Shown here piece by piece: positions 17,790 through 28,548 of a stretch of DNA of 64,000 nt. A program made the translations under genes and the position numbers. Source of the stretch: Patiria pectinifera (Eukaryota; Echinodermata; Asteroidea; Valvatida; Asterinidae); assembly GCA_029964075.1 (NCBI GenBank), contig CM057135.1, forward strand, positions 853,001-917,000, written 5' to 3'. How positions within the stretch are numbered: the first letter of the stretch is position 1; every line of letters begins with the position of its first letter. Under the pieces are notes generated by a model. That model saw only the letters and a list, made by a program, of their open reading frames with translations, did no database searches and was not told where the DNA came from.

Positions 17790-20700
17790 TATCTAGATTA
17801 CGGTGACCATAAGCGAGCGTGTGTATTCCATCCGGTAAAATGTACCTCTTTGTGTCCAACGGACTCAACGATAGTTTATTTTGAGATACGGTGTAAAGGA
17901 TGTGATTTTCCGATCTAATGTGAGTCATGGTTTCGTAATGAGATTTCTTGTTTAAGATGCAGTCGTAATAGTGTCGGTGTTTTAATTTCTTAGAGGTGAC
18001 CGATTTTGTGACTCCCTTGGCTTTTTTCAAGTTGATGTCAGCAGTTAAAATCGAGTACATTTTAGGTCTTATACAAACGACTTCTTTGATTATTTTACCT
18101 CCAAACTCGTCTTTAAATTTACCGATCACTTTCTTATTGGTTGGATCGTACAAAGGATGATCCGTCGGATAATTCGAAAGGTCGTATTGTTGTCCGTTTT
18201 GCTGCATATCTTTGTATACGTCGTCCGTGTGCACTACGAGTACCAAACTGTCTGTATCTGTGTACATCAACCTGATTTTCTCTTTGTACTTGTCTTTCAA
18301 ATGGTTGTAATAAAAATCGTACATCAGCGTCTTAGAGAGATCCAAGATACTCACTCCGCAATAGATCGGTTTGTTTAACACGGTTTTAGTCTTGTACTTT
18401 TCGACAAATGACAATTTGCATTCTGAAAATGACGTCGTCGTTTTGTAGCTCGGTTTCTGTATAATTTTTTGGTATTTATCTCGATCGTCATCGTTACTGT
18501 CTCTGAGTAGGTAACCGTCGATTCGGTTTCTGACGTTTTCCATCGTCTTACCAAACACGCTGTTATTCATCAGTTTAAAAAAGTCTTTCTCAAAATCAGA
18601 GGTCGCTTTTGTTCGGAATTGCGTGTTTTTGTCGATGTAAGATGCCATCCAAGGTGCTTGTTTAAATTGCAGCACTCGATGCACCTTTTTAAGTTTCAAG
18701 CCGAGTTTGAGATACAACTGCAACGTGACGTAGTGCAAAACATATTTTTGTTTAGGATTAAGGGTACACGTTAATTTTTGCACGTTGCTACTAGGTTCGG
18801 TATCCAATAATTCGTTTTGATAATCAGACATCCATTCTTTTGGTATGACGATGTTTTCTGGCGCTAGGGGGTAATCGTTGTGCAGGTCGTGGAGATTGTC
18901 CGGGTAATCGAGGTCTACTTCGAAGCAGTAACCGGTGTTTGACGTTTTCCTGAGAGATAATATCTTGGACTCGGTAAACGTTTTTGAAGACGCCCATTTA
19001 ACGTCTTTGTACGGCAGGTATTGACTCATGGCCCAGCCGTACAGATTGTTTGCATCGAGGTAGGTGATGTAACTCGACGGCTCGTTTGGATTATGATCGG
19101 GTAGGTATTTGTTGTTGGCTTTGTGGTATCTCATACCACCCACGCTCGAGATACCACCTCTTTTTGCCTTTTCAAAAAATAAATGTTTGTCTACGTCTTG
19201 CAATAGTTCGAGTTTAACTTCCGAGTGTTTTAACAAGGTATCCCACGACAATCCTGGTGCTGTGTAGTAATTAGCAGGATCTAACGCGTAGTTTGTAATA
19301 CACGTTTGCCTAAAGTTTTCAAATACGCAAGCCAGTAATAACGTATCGGTAGTGACGTACAAATCGTGATATTCCCCCATGTTTTTAACTTTAAACTCGT
19401 TCCACGTCAGTTTAGCTCTGTCGTAGTCCTCTCGCGATATATTTTCGTCTTTTAGGCTGCTGTAAAATTGTTCGATGGGGGGTAGGCTTGTCTCTTGAAA
19501 TCTGTCAAACGAGTCCATGTATTCATATGGATAAACTCCTTTTTGTAACAACGAGTCGATGTTTTGACGATTAAAATGTTCTCTGAGTAGTTTAAACGAC
19601 TCTCTCGGACAAGCTTTAGATAATCTATCCAACGAAGACGCCATAAAATTAAACGAGTCTATAAATCGCATATTTCCGATCGAAAACGAAATATACTTTT
19701 CCGAATTTCTAGCGATAACTTGTATTTCCTTCTCGTCATCGTACTCTGAAATACTCTGCATGATCAAGTGAGCGTCGTAATTTTGCAGATTGTGAAAGAC
19801 GACCGGTATGGGGGTAAAACCTGGTTTAACTTGTAATTTTAGATTGCAGTAGGCGTGCGCGGCACCTCTATATCTACCCGTGACGTGGCAGTGATCTCTC
19901 ACCTTTCTAAATTTGTTGATTTTCTTTTTGCATTCGAGACATTTAGACTCGGTAAATCCATTTTTGTTTTCGTACTGATGTTCTTTTATTTGTTTTTCTG
20001 TTTTTGGTTTTTTGGGTTTCTGGCACTGACAGTTGCTTGAGTAATTGGGATAAATTGGTTTCTCGCAAATCCAACACGCGTTTGTTTTTTCATGATGTAC
20101 TTTAGCTCGCTCGTTAAAATTCATGGGTTGGGTTTTTTTAAATATGCAATTTATGTCGCTTTGTATTTTTAACATTTTATGGACAAACTTTGATGCGGCA
20201 TTTTTACCTCTATAAGTCTCTTGATACACATTGGTGCCGTCGCATCGGACGACAACTAGCGAGTAACCGCTTGCTTTGCTTATCGTCCGCGTTTTTTTCT
20301 AATATCGATTCAAAGTCGGCGTAAACTACAAACGGTGCTTTTTGTTTAAACCTGTAGTTTTTAAATTCTAATATTGGCACATCGTTTTCGTCGACTATCC
20401 ACTCGTTATTTACATATTTTCGCTTAGCGGTAGGAAATACAATCTTTGACGGATGTGTATCTATACCGTTACAATCGGTCATGTGTCTATCTAATTTTAC
20501 TTGCGTTCTATAATGACACAGGCACCTTCGACAAAAATATTTCTTACTTTTATGTTTTGTAACGTTGTAAATCAATCTCGAAAAATTATTTATCCAGCAG
20601 TAGTGATGCTTGTCGCCCTCAGAAAACAAAAACAGATCGATAGGTCGTGACTCTGGTTTGTAGTTTTTAGACACGTATAACGGATATATTTCTTCCTCAT

Positions 20701-21711
20701 AACCGTATACGTTTATGGTTAAATTATTTTGTCTTTCTATCTTTGGTATCTGGTCGATCGGTGTTGGAAAGTCTACGCCTTTAAATTTGAGTCCGTCGTC
20801 TTTGGTGTATACAACAGGTTCTTCTTTATTTTATATTTAGGATCGTTTTTTATGTTATTTTTTACTTTATCCGTATACAAGCCAAGAGCGGCTCTCAAAC
20901 ACCATCTCAAACACTCGTCGTCTTTGTTTTTAATGTTAATCATCGCCGTTTTCTGTTTGATACATTTTGGTAGGTCAATATAAGAACTACCCCTCACAGG
21001 GTTAAACCTGTTGATGTTGATATACAACGCCATTATCTTTTTTAAAACCCAACCCGATCCTTGATTCGTATACCTTTCATCCTTTTTAAATAGCTGGTCG
21101 ATGTCTTCTTTTAAAACCCGTTTTATTTGACTTTGATTTAAAACCACTCTCTGATCGGTATAATGTGTAGCTTCGATCGTTTCTATCGTACCATCCGGTT
21201 TGGTTTTTTCGTATTTTATTTTGATTGTGAGCTCCATTTTTAAACCTCTTAGCTCTCTCAATTCTGACTTGATTTTATTTACAATTTGGTCTTTATGCGT
21301 ATCAAAAAACTTGACTAAATCGTCGTTAAAAAGTCTAGGAATCAGTTCCCAGTTTCTAAAGTTGTTTCTAAATCTTCTCGTCGCTCTAAACTCAGCCTCT
21401 TGAAAATCTTCGGGTTGCCTAGAGTTTTGAATCGCCGAGAGTAAATCTTTTTTCAAAAATCGACCTTTATAACCCGACGGCTTATATTCTAGATCATAAT
21501 CGTCTACAATCTGTTTGAGCTCATGTAGCTTCTTTTTCCTCAAGTTTCTAAATTGAGCTTCGTATTTTTTTTATCCCGTTGATGTAGACTTTACGCGTAA
21601 GAGCAACATTTTGATTGTACGGTACATTATATCGCTGGACGTAATCGCGCAGCGTGGCTTTATTCCATCTAGAAAATCCCTTTACGATTGGCCTGATCAT
21701 ATTCATCATTT
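17782..21711 (-). pseudogene. Protein-primed DNA polymerase B of the Polinton, broken
   Basis: The N-terminal region (from about 21.7 kb) has SAP-like DNA-binding features (LHELKQIVDDYDLEYKPSGY...KKDLLSAI). The middle carries a zinc-finger-rich part (CWICEKPIYPNYSSNCQC and CLECKKKINKFRKVRDHCH) and exonuclease motifs (IPVVFHNLQNYDAHLIMQ, FIDSFNFMASSLDRL). The polymerase has motif A (LDANNLYGWAMSQYLP), motif B (KLMNNSVFGKTMENVRNR) and motif C (LMYTDTDSLVL). Normal role: protein-primed replication of the element. Several breaks; the palm region is in good shape. Confidence 0.9.
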
Positions 21712-22457
21712 ATATATTTCAATATAATTTTTTAAATTTTTTTTAAGAGGTCAGACTTTTGGATTTATAAGCAATCAGACTCACCAGCTTGTGAGAGAGA
21801 TATTGACATTTTGGCGCTTCATACCTTTTTGCTCATTTTATACTACCCATACCATCGGCGCTCCATACATGACACAGATCACACAAAAGACTTGCGACCC
21901 CGTTCTATTTCGATCATGACTGTGCACTGAAATATGCAAGGTAACCGACCGTGAACAGCCTATTCTTCGGGTTGAATAACCTGTCACTAAATTTAGCTTT
22001 GGAAATTTCCAGAATTTTCGTCTGTTGTGCCATTCAGTATTTCTGTGTCATTTCAACATGATATGGCGATCGGTACAGACGGCTACGCCCAACGGCAATA
22101 ATGTTGGTTATTATATTGATTTTGTTCTCTAAAAAAACAACCTATACTACACAATCACTAAAAGTCTAGCCACCCATTAGTGTGTGTGATGTTTTTGATC
22201 AAACATTGAGTGTAAATGCTTTTTTCCACTTGTAATATTTTCAGATGATGACCCCCATCGCAACCTGTGAAAAAGAGGATATGCTGCTTTATAACTTTGC
22301 GTCGGGTTTATCGCACAAGCAAGATTTTTTCAAGTACCGCTAATACCATTTTTTAAGTGTAAACACCTCGAGATATTTCTTATAAAGTAACTTAAAAGTG
22401 TACTATTTTGATATATCTATTATGATATAAAAATTTACCAAAACGCTTACTCATACT
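21712..22457. other. Polinton non-coding interval behind the polymerase
   Basis: About 750 bases between the start of the polymerase gene and the minisatellite. No open frame of note and no family I recognise. It may hold the polymerase promoter near 21712-21760, where an A/T-rich TATATTTCAATATAA stretch lies just upstream of the start. Confidence 0.4.
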
Positions 22458-23210
22458 TCTCCTCTAACTGTAAATTAAGTTTCATCGATAAGAATGATGT
22501 CATCAGTATTATTAGTAAAGGGAAGCTTGCTTCCCCTCTAACTGTAAATTAAGTTTCATCGATAAGAATGATGTCATCAGTATTATTAGCAAAGGGAAGC
22601 TTGCTTCCCCTCTAACTGTAAATTAAGTTTCATCGATAAGAATGATGTCATCAGTATTATTAGTAAAGGGAAGCTTGCTTCCCCTCTAACTGTAATAAGT
22701 TTCATCGATAAGAATGATGTCATCAATATTAATAGTAAAGGGAAGCTTGCTTCCCCTCTAACTGTAATTGTTTCATCGATGAGAATGATGTCATCAGTAT
22801 TATTAGCAAAGGGAAGCTTGCTTCCCCTCTAACTGTAATAAGTTTCATCGATAAGAATGATGTCATCAGTATTATTAGTAAAGGGAAGCTTGCTTCCCCT
22901 CTAACTGTAAATTAAGTTTCATCGATGAGAATGATGTCATCAGTATTATTAGTAAAGGGAAGCTTGCTTCCCTCTAACTGTAATAAGTTTCATCGATAAG
23001 AATGATGTCATCAATATTAATAGTAAAGGGAAGCTTGCTTCCCCTCTAACTGTAAATTAAGTTTCATCGATGAGAATGATGTCATCAGTATTATTAGTAA
23101 AGGGAAGCTTGCTTCCCCTCTAACTGTAAATTAAGTTTCATCGATAAGAATGATGTCATCAGTCTTATTAGTAAAGGGAAGCTTGCTTCCTCTAACTGTA
23201 AATTAAGTTT
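22458..23210 (+). repeat. Minisatellite with units of about 71-78 bp, ten copies, inside the Polinton
   Basis: Ten tandem units, counted by the GGGAAGCTTGCTT word. Each holds CCCTCTAACTGTAA, TTTCATCGAT, a near-palindrome TGATGTCATCA and GGGAAGCTTGCTTCCC, which can fold with seven-base arms. Units differ by few substitutions and by presence or absence of ATTA, so the array is young. It lies between the polymerase and the right TIR. Confidence 0.95.
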
Positions 23211-23528
23211 CTCTGGTTTATAAATTATATTTTGTTAAAGTTACATGTGTTTTAATAAAGTTAAAACTTTGTTTTGTAAACCTAAGAAAACGCTGTTTGT
23301 TTATTTATTTGTAAGTATTGATAGAGGGCGCACCAGTCGCTGTGAGTCTGTGTTGAGATCTCCAAGAGGGTGACTGTAAATATGAAGAGTCTGGTCTGAT
23401 TTCGAGACTGAGATATTGAGAGGGGGAGATATATTTGGGAAGAAAAAAGGGGAGGGTGGGAGTGGTGGGGAGGGGGAGGGGGCGGAGGAGGGGGATCATA
23501 GGGGTGGGGAGGGGTAAAGTCTGGTACC
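23211..23528. repeat. Subterminal G-rich region with a diverged TIR-like copy
   Basis: From about 23408 the sequence repeats TIR vocabulary in the same order as the TIR itself: AGATATATTTGGG, GGGATCAT, then TAAAGTCTGGTACC. It therefore looks like an older, diverged second copy of part of the right TIR lying just inside it. No gene is visible. Confidence 0.6.
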
Positions 23529-23794
23529 TGTCCCCCACATATAATATAACAACTCGGAGAGAGAAGAGATATATTTGGGGAGCTAGAGGGGGAGATATAT
23601 TTGGGGAGCTAGAGGGGGAGATATATTTGGGGAGGGATCTATTTGGGGGCGGGGATCATTGGAAAGGGATGGGTACAATGGGAGGGGGGCAGAGACGGGG
23701 AGGGGGTAAAGTCTGGTACCCTGGCTTCTCCCCATTGGCCCTGTACTACCCCCAGACCTATGGCAAAGTCTGGAATCCCCCACTTATACCTACT
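23529..23794 (-). repeat. Polinton right terminal inverted repeat
   Basis: Complement of the left TIR, ending CCCCCACTTATACCTACT. It has an extra tandem copy of the GGGGAGCTAGAGGGGGAGAT block near 23578-23630 that the left end lacks. The interrupted Helentron Rep frame reads on into it, which gives a chimeric tail. Confidence 0.9.
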
Positions 23795-23799
23795 AGCAT
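23795..23799. repeat. Target-site duplication, right copy (AGCAT)
   Basis: Identical to 7599-7603 and directly abutting the right TIR. Confidence 0.85.
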
Positions 23800-24424
23800 C
23801 ACTGATATACTGGATATCCATGTTAGCATTCCAACATCTTATCAAGTCAGGATTATACAGATTCACCCATACATCTTGAGGTTCTCTTTTTATGACAATA
23901 GTTTGTTTGTGACTCAATGCATTGTTAGCTTTTTCAAAGTCCTTCTGTGTAATATTAAGCGTTTGAAATAACTCGACTGTTGTCAAATGCTGATTTTCAT
24001 CATTTTGTATGGCATCCCATACGGACTTCAGTAATTCGTTGGCATTATCTTGCTTCTTCATATCACAACGGTTGCTTGAACTGTCATCATCACCTTCATC
24101 AACATCATCTGCATCCTCTACATGACTATCAACATGGCCAACATTATCATCACCAAGAGCGTCATCATCATAATCAGAATCATGATCAACATTATTAATC
24201 ATTGCTTCTGGCTCAGTAATGAACGTTCTACTGGACGGTGGTCTTGGAAAATTGAACCTACACTCAGTTCCCTTCTTTTTACATGACTTAGAGTGTTTCC
24301 TGCTATGTACCTGCACATGAGTTATTATGTCATTCAGCTCTGAATCCTCCTCTTCAGATGGCAATTTGCAACTGATATATGAATCAATGAATTTAATAAC
24401 ATCTTCATCACTATCTTCTCCCAA
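23800..24424 (-). pseudogene. Helentron Rep, middle part before the Polinton insertion
   Basis: Minus-strand Rep segment with [45 protein letters not shown] (Cys-His region of Helitron Rep), an acidic Asp/Ser insert ([13 protein letters not shown]) and [17 protein letters not shown]. The last phrase is the strand just before the Rep tyrosine motif, which resumes at 7598 on the far side of the Polinton. The HUH motif ([10 protein letters not shown]) lies just upstream near 24445-24475, in this same frame. The frame therefore stops functionally at the insertion. Confidence 0.88.
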
Positions 24425-25815
24425 TTTTGGAGCATTCTCAATCCAGAACAGACAATGGGTATGTGGACTTCCTCTTTGCTGAAATTCAACTCTGTAGAAA
24501 AAAAATCCTTCACTTTGCCAATAGGCTGAGCTCTGGACATAATCACATCCTTCAAAAATGAATGAAATCTCTTGTCAAACATTCTTGCTACTGTAACTGG
24601 GTTACTCCGCAACAATTTACACTTATCATTCCAATCCAAATCATCAATCTCTCGAGAATCAGCTTGCTGTCTCAATAACGTGTTTATGACTTCAGGCCAT
24701 CTCATATCAGCTGCTGAAAATGAGCAAAACCATGTTGGTATTCCAAGCTGTCTAATCATAGCCATGACATCCTTCTGAGCTGCCTGCCAGTATGGGGGTG
24801 TACCTCTGATTGGTTTCAAGAACCTATAGCCACTATCTGACTGTAAAATATCTCTCAGTTGATCTTTATCTTTAATCGTGCTAGCATTTACACTTTCAGC
24901 ACAGTGTACTTTGCCTGAACTCTGACGCATTGCAATTGATACTTTTGACATTACTTGTTGGATTTCGGATAAATACTGAGAATAGAAGATATACTGTGTG
25001 CTACTTGCAAATCTATTATCTGCATTCATTAATCTGTTGTGAAAATATCTAGTCAGGCTTAATTTCACATCACGATCATCACTAAATATCGGGGTGCCTG
25101 AGGGAAATAATGCTGGAAAACATTTGGCCTCATTGGCTTCCTCCATTAATACTCTGACCGGGCTATTTCTTTCGCAAGGAGCTACACACATAATATCATC
25201 AAAATCCTGATCCAAGGCATCTTGAGCAATATTCAGTGGCTGCAAACATGTATCATGAGCAATAACTCTCAAACGTTCTTCATCTGTGTCTACATCTGTA
25301 TCTTCATCACTGTCACTTGAATGATCAGATTCATGCTCAGCTTGGTTTTTATCATCTTCCAAGGGATCCTCCCAATCACAGTTGATATCAATTCCATTAT
25401 ACCATACATTATGCTCCTTCAGATAACGTAGTGCACTTTCAACATGCTCCCTGTTTACATATTGATACTCATAATAACCTTTGAATGACAATTTTCTCTT
25501 CAACTTAACCTTGAATAGCTGATTATCATTTATATTTCGGGGTAGCGCTGTAACTGTTTCAGAAATATTTGATGGTACACATACAACTGGACCATGCACT
25601 GACTTCTGACCCCCTCTTGGCAACGAAATCAGTTTCATAAATGCTACATTTATTGCTATCAGATGCTCCTCCAATGTATATAAGCAACTCAATTCATCTG
25701 GGATGTTTTCCAATTTTAAATAGTTTACACAAGCTTCAGCTGGCATCTCACTTTGAAGCAATTTCCTGTGGCATGTATAGCAAATCCACAAACATGATCG
25801 ACTTGATACAGACAT
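24334..25815 (-). CDS. Helentron Rep, N-terminal part (DUF6570-like and Helitron N domain)
   Basis: 493 residues. It begins [20 protein letters not shown], then [22 protein letters not shown] and [20 protein letters not shown], the DUF6570-like region found ahead of many Helitron Reps. The Helitron N domain follows: [50 protein letters not shown]. The frame slips at a run of eight T/A near 24491-24498, so its last 55 residues are out of frame and the HUH motif appears in the next frame. Another slip near a run of six at 25828 separates it from the previous block. Confidence 0.88.
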   Translation of the reverse strand: MSVSSRSCLWICYTCHRKLLQSEMPAEACVNYLKLENIPDELSCLYTLEEHLIAINVAFMKLISLPRGGQKSVHGPVVCVPSNISETVTALPRNINDNQLFKVKLKRKLSFKGYYEYQYVNREHVESALRYLKEHNVWYNGIDINCDWEDPLEDDKNQAEHESDHSSDSDEDTDVDTDEERLRVIAHDTCLQPLNIAQDALDQDFDDIMCVAPCERNSPVRVLMEEANEAKCFPALFPSGTPIFSDDRDVKLSLTRYFHNRLMNADNRFASSTQYIFYSQYLSEIQQVMSKVSIAMRQSSGKVHCAESVNASTIKDKDQLRDILQSDSGYRFLKPIRGTPPYWQAAQKDVMAMIRQLGIPTWFCSFSAADMRWPEVINTLLRQQADSREIDDLDWNDKCKLLRSNPVTVARMFDKRFHSFLKDVIMSRAQPIGKVKDFFSTELNFSKEEVHIPIVCSGLRMLQNWEKIVMKMLLNSLIHISVANCHLKRRIQS

Positions 25816-27311
25816 TTTAATTTTTTACTACAATGCCCGTTGTCTCCACATGAATGCAAAAATTGATCACATATGCAACCAATATTTTTGTACTTCTTTA
25901 GATTACACTCAACAACCTGCTTCCGAAAAAGAAGTTTATGGCGAACTGCACATATATATTCAGGTCCTGATGCTATATCCTGCCTCCAGTTTCTCATTAC
26001 ATTACTCATAATACGTGCACTTGTTCTCTTTCTCTTGGCTCGTTCAGCATTCCTTTGTTTCATGTTATGGCGATAAACCCGACTCCTCCTGTACTTTGCT
26101 TTCTGAAAATTTATCAACTTGGATCTGTAACATTTATTCAAAGAATACTTCTTTTTAATTGATTTAATAAGAGCGGTTTTGTATGATAAATCACTGTGGT
26201 ATTTTTTCTCACTATATTTTTTTGCACTACTTATCTTTCTTTTCCTGTACACATTATTTTCATGATACTTAGTTTTTGCACTCTGTACTTTCCCTTGCCT
26301 ATATTCTTCATTCTCATGATACTTAGTTTTTGCACTATGTACTTTCCTTTGCCTATATTCCTCATTCTTATGATACTTAGTTTTTGCACTCTGTACTTTC
26401 CCTCGACTATATTCTTCATTCTTATGATACTTAGTTTTAACACTTCGTAATATCCCTTGCCTATATTCTTCATTATGATACTTAGTTTTTGCACTCTGTA
26501 CTTTCCCTTGCCTGTATTCTTCATCTTTGTGATACCTGGATTTTGTACTCTTATTCTTCCCTTGCCTATATTTTTCATATTCATGATACTTACATTTTAA
26601 ACTTTGTACTTTCCCTTGCCTATATGCTGCATCCTCATATTTTGTCTTAGCATGATAAATCTTTTTAGTTCTATAGTCAACATCATCATGATATTTCTTC
26701 CTCATTGCAACAGTAATCTGCGTCACATTTTCCCTGTATCTCTTTTTGGCATGCTCAATAGCATTTTGCCTGTATTCCCCATGAATCTGATACTTGTCTT
26801 TCTTTACACAACATTTCTTCTCCTTTTTATTCTGTTCATCTTTCTTCCTGTGATATCTTTCTCGTTGCCGTTCTCTGTTAGCTTTTTGTCTCATTCGTAC
26901 ATTTACACGTTTACGTTTCTTTGAACATTTCACCTTTTGTGTTTTGGATGATGTATATTTATCATGCTCATCATTGTCATCTGCAATCTTTCTTCTAACA
27001 TCAAGTACACTTGTCACTAAATCATAATGTATTTGGTTCTTGTGGTACAAATACATTCCTGAATTCAAAAAAGTATCAACAGTTCTATCTGCACAAACAT
27101 ATCTATTTGAAAATACATACCACTTATTTGCATCACTATACGTGTAAATACCAACATCCAACAAATGCGCTGTCACAATGATCTCTACCTCAGTAGCCCA
27201 TGTTCCACTATCACACAATCTTGCATTAGTGACATATTCTTGTACAGACCTGTAACCTTCACGTAAAAAAACGTCTAAACTGATCAGCATTCTCCAACAG
27301 ATGATTAACAA
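25725..27311 (-). CDS. Helentron block: OTU C-terminal half, tandem-repeat region, Cys region
   Basis: 528 residues. The first 100 (REGYRSVQEYVTNARLCDSGTWATEVEII, then GIYTYSDANKWYVF) are the second half of an OTU protease, though its catalytic His is not clear here. A long Lys/Arg/Tyr-rich region follows with about a dozen 21-residue repeats, consensus YRQGKVQSAKTKYHENEE. After a basic stretch comes IASGPEYICAVRHKLLFRKQVV, the first part of the DUF6570-like region. The repeat region is highly basic and likely binds nucleic acid or acts as a spacer; this is inference. Confidence 0.75.
   Translation of the reverse strand: MLIICWRMLISLDVFLREGYRSVQEYVTNARLCDSGTWATEVEIIVTAHLLDVGIYTYSDANKWYVFSNRYVCADRTVDTFLNSGMYLYHKNQIHYDLVTSVLDVRRKIADDNDEHDKYTSSKTQKVKCSKKRKRVNVRMRQKANRERQRERYHRKKDEQNKKEKKCCVKKDKYQIHGEYRQNAIEHAKKRYRENVTQITVAMRKKYHDDVDYRTKKIYHAKTKYEDAAYRQGKVQSLKCKYHEYEKYRQGKNKSTKSRYHKDEEYRQGKVQSAKTKYHNEEYRQGILRSVKTKYHKNEEYSRGKVQSAKTKYHKNEEYRQRKVHSAKTKYHENEEYRQGKVQSAKTKYHENNVYRKRKISSAKKYSEKKYHSDLSYKTALIKSIKKKYSLNKCYRSKLINFQKAKYRRSRVYRHNMKQRNAERAKRKRTSARIMSNVMRNWRQDIASGPEYICAVRHKLLFRKQVVECNLKKYKNIGCICDQFLHSCGDNGHCSKKLKCLYQVDHVCGFAIHATGNCFKVRCQLKLV
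26230..26640 (-). repeat. 63-bp in-frame tandem repeats in the Helentron protein
   Basis: About seven well-matched units (TACTTAGTTTTTGCACTCTG type on the plus strand) with older copies on both sides up to about 26800. Unit length is a multiple of three; one shorter unit of 60 keeps the frame. Adjacent units match closely, so the array is recent. Confidence 0.85.
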
Positions 27312-28548
27312 TTGCCAATCTGAACTTCATGTGATTATTTTCAGTTCCTGACAGTGCATAACTAATGGTTCTGTAGAAACAGTTACCATCACCTCTGATT
27401 TTCTTGACACAATCTGGTCTTCCCAATGTTTCACAATTAATCACAATTTCCTCAGCATTCACATGAATTTTGCTCACACCACATTTTTTACACAACTTCA
27501 TCTTATCATCATAACATAACTGGACAAATTTCAAACTGACTGGTTGATTAGCTTGTATGATTTCTACATCACTATCTTCATTTCTCTGTGTATTTGTACT
27601 GCAGGGTTCATTGCTACCACTGACACTCTCAGCCTGATCACAGATACTGACATCATCATCTTTCCAGACAGTAACACCTGCTATTTCAAACTGTTCGTTA
27701 TAACTGACATTTAATGACTTTGCAAGTTCCAGACAATACCTGTACACACCTTGCCATGATGACACACACTTGAGCAAACTCTTTCCATTGCTGTCTAGGT
27801 GTCCATACTGATTTCTAGAATGTGAATCGAAAATATAGTACATTCCATCTTCAACAATTACTGAAAATGTGTTTCCATGAAAACAGATAAAACATGCACA
27901 ATATTTCTGAACCGTCTGCTTAATTGCTCGAGTCATTGGGACCATATTGAACTCAATCAAATCTGCTTCTTCATCTGCAAAAGTGCCAGACACAGATTCA
28001 TCAATCTTCATGTGGAAATGTTTACCGAATGCATCAATTTCATCAGGCAACTCGCCGATTAACAAATATTCATTCATCATTGTAGAGCTACGAGACAAAC
28101 AACTGTACAGTTCATTCCCAGTGTTCAATACAAAATCCATTTCTTTGCAACTCCAGTTATTCAATGGCTTAATTTGGCTATAAAGGATTCCACAGAGGCT
28201 CATACAAACACACTGTCTGCCAGCCAGTTCTGCAAATCTGAGATCACCTTGATGAAAATTACCCTGAACACATCTCATATCTTTACTCTGTTCTATCTTT
28301 AAATTCTCTGTGCAAGAATTTCTTTTCAAATCAGTATATATGTCATTTTTCTCATCAGCTTTAGGTAGTTTCTGTGCATTACATCTTTCACTGAATCTCA
28401 GCTTCTTTTTTTCTACTATTACAACCTTCAACAGAATTGCCAACATTGTCCTCAGCTTTTCTTTTTTGCTGTGTTTTCTCATCGCTACCCTTCGTATTTT
28501 GTACCAACACTTGTTTCTTCCTGTTTCGAAGTCCATATCTAGTGACAA
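27259..28548 (-). CDS. Helentron block: UL36/C76-like cysteine protease and OTU N-terminal half
   Basis: 429 residues. Residues 95-290 resemble the herpesvirus tegument deubiquitinase family (peptidase C76): QGNFHQGDLRFAELAGRQCV with catalytic C113, then CFICFHGNTFSVIVEDGMYY and IFDSHSRNQYG with D241 and H243. Residues 375-429 are the start of an OTU protease, IRGDGNCFYRTISYAL, with D387 and catalytic C390. The frame is cut near 27275 at a run of seven T, where the OTU continues in the next block, and starts after a slip near 28408. Residues 1-45 are out-of-frame sequence. Confidence 0.8.
   Translation of the reverse strand: MSLDMDFETGRNKCWYKIRRVAMRKHSKKEKLRTMLAILLKVVIVEKKKLRFSERCNAQKLPKADEKNDIYTDLKRNSCTENLKIEQSKDMRCVQGNFHQGDLRFAELAGRQCVCMSLCGILYSQIKPLNNWSCKEMDFVLNTGNELYSCLSRSSTMMNEYLLIGELPDEIDAFGKHFHMKIDESVSGTFADEEADLIEFNMVPMTRAIKQTVQKYCACFICFHGNTFSVIVEDGMYYIFDSHSRNQYGHLDSNGKSLLKCVSSWQGVYRYCLELAKSLNVSYNEQFEIAGVTVWKDDDVSICDQAESVSGSNEPCSTNTQRNEDSDVEIIQANQPVSLKFVQLCYDDKMKLCKKCGVSKIHVNAEEIVINCETLGRPDCVKKIRGDGNCFYRTISYALSGTENNHMKFRLAIVNHLLENADQFRRFFT

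Larger units (their letters stand above)
7604..23794. mobile_element. Polinton (Maverick), 16.2 kb, both ends present
   Basis: Bounded by terminal inverted repeats of about 265 bp starting AGTAGGTATAAG and flanked by AGCAT on both sides. It holds a TFIIB-like gene, several virion-type genes, packaging ATPase, double-jelly-roll-type major capsid protein, retroviral-type integrase and protein-primed DNA polymerase B, plus a minisatellite near the right end. It looks nearly whole but is broken, with about half a dozen breaks, mostly in the polymerase. It is younger than the Helentron it sits in and less decayed than the related copy at 56.5-64 kb. Confidence 0.93.

Noticed and set aside
22458-23210. 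Possible CRISPR-like or centromeric array
   Set aside because: Whole units repeat without spacers and the array lies inside a Polinton.
23435-23971. 178-residue Gly/Arg-rich frame on the plus strand
   Set aside because: It is the G-rich TIR read through into Helentron antisense.
26196-26924. Ile/Phe/Leu-rich frames on the plus strand that look like membrane proteins
   Set aside because: They are the antisense of the Lys/Tyr repeat region of the Helentron.
27259-28548. Integrated herpesvirus gene
   Set aside because: The UL36-like protease is in line with OTU and Rep domains of a Helentron; no other herpesvirus gene is nearby.
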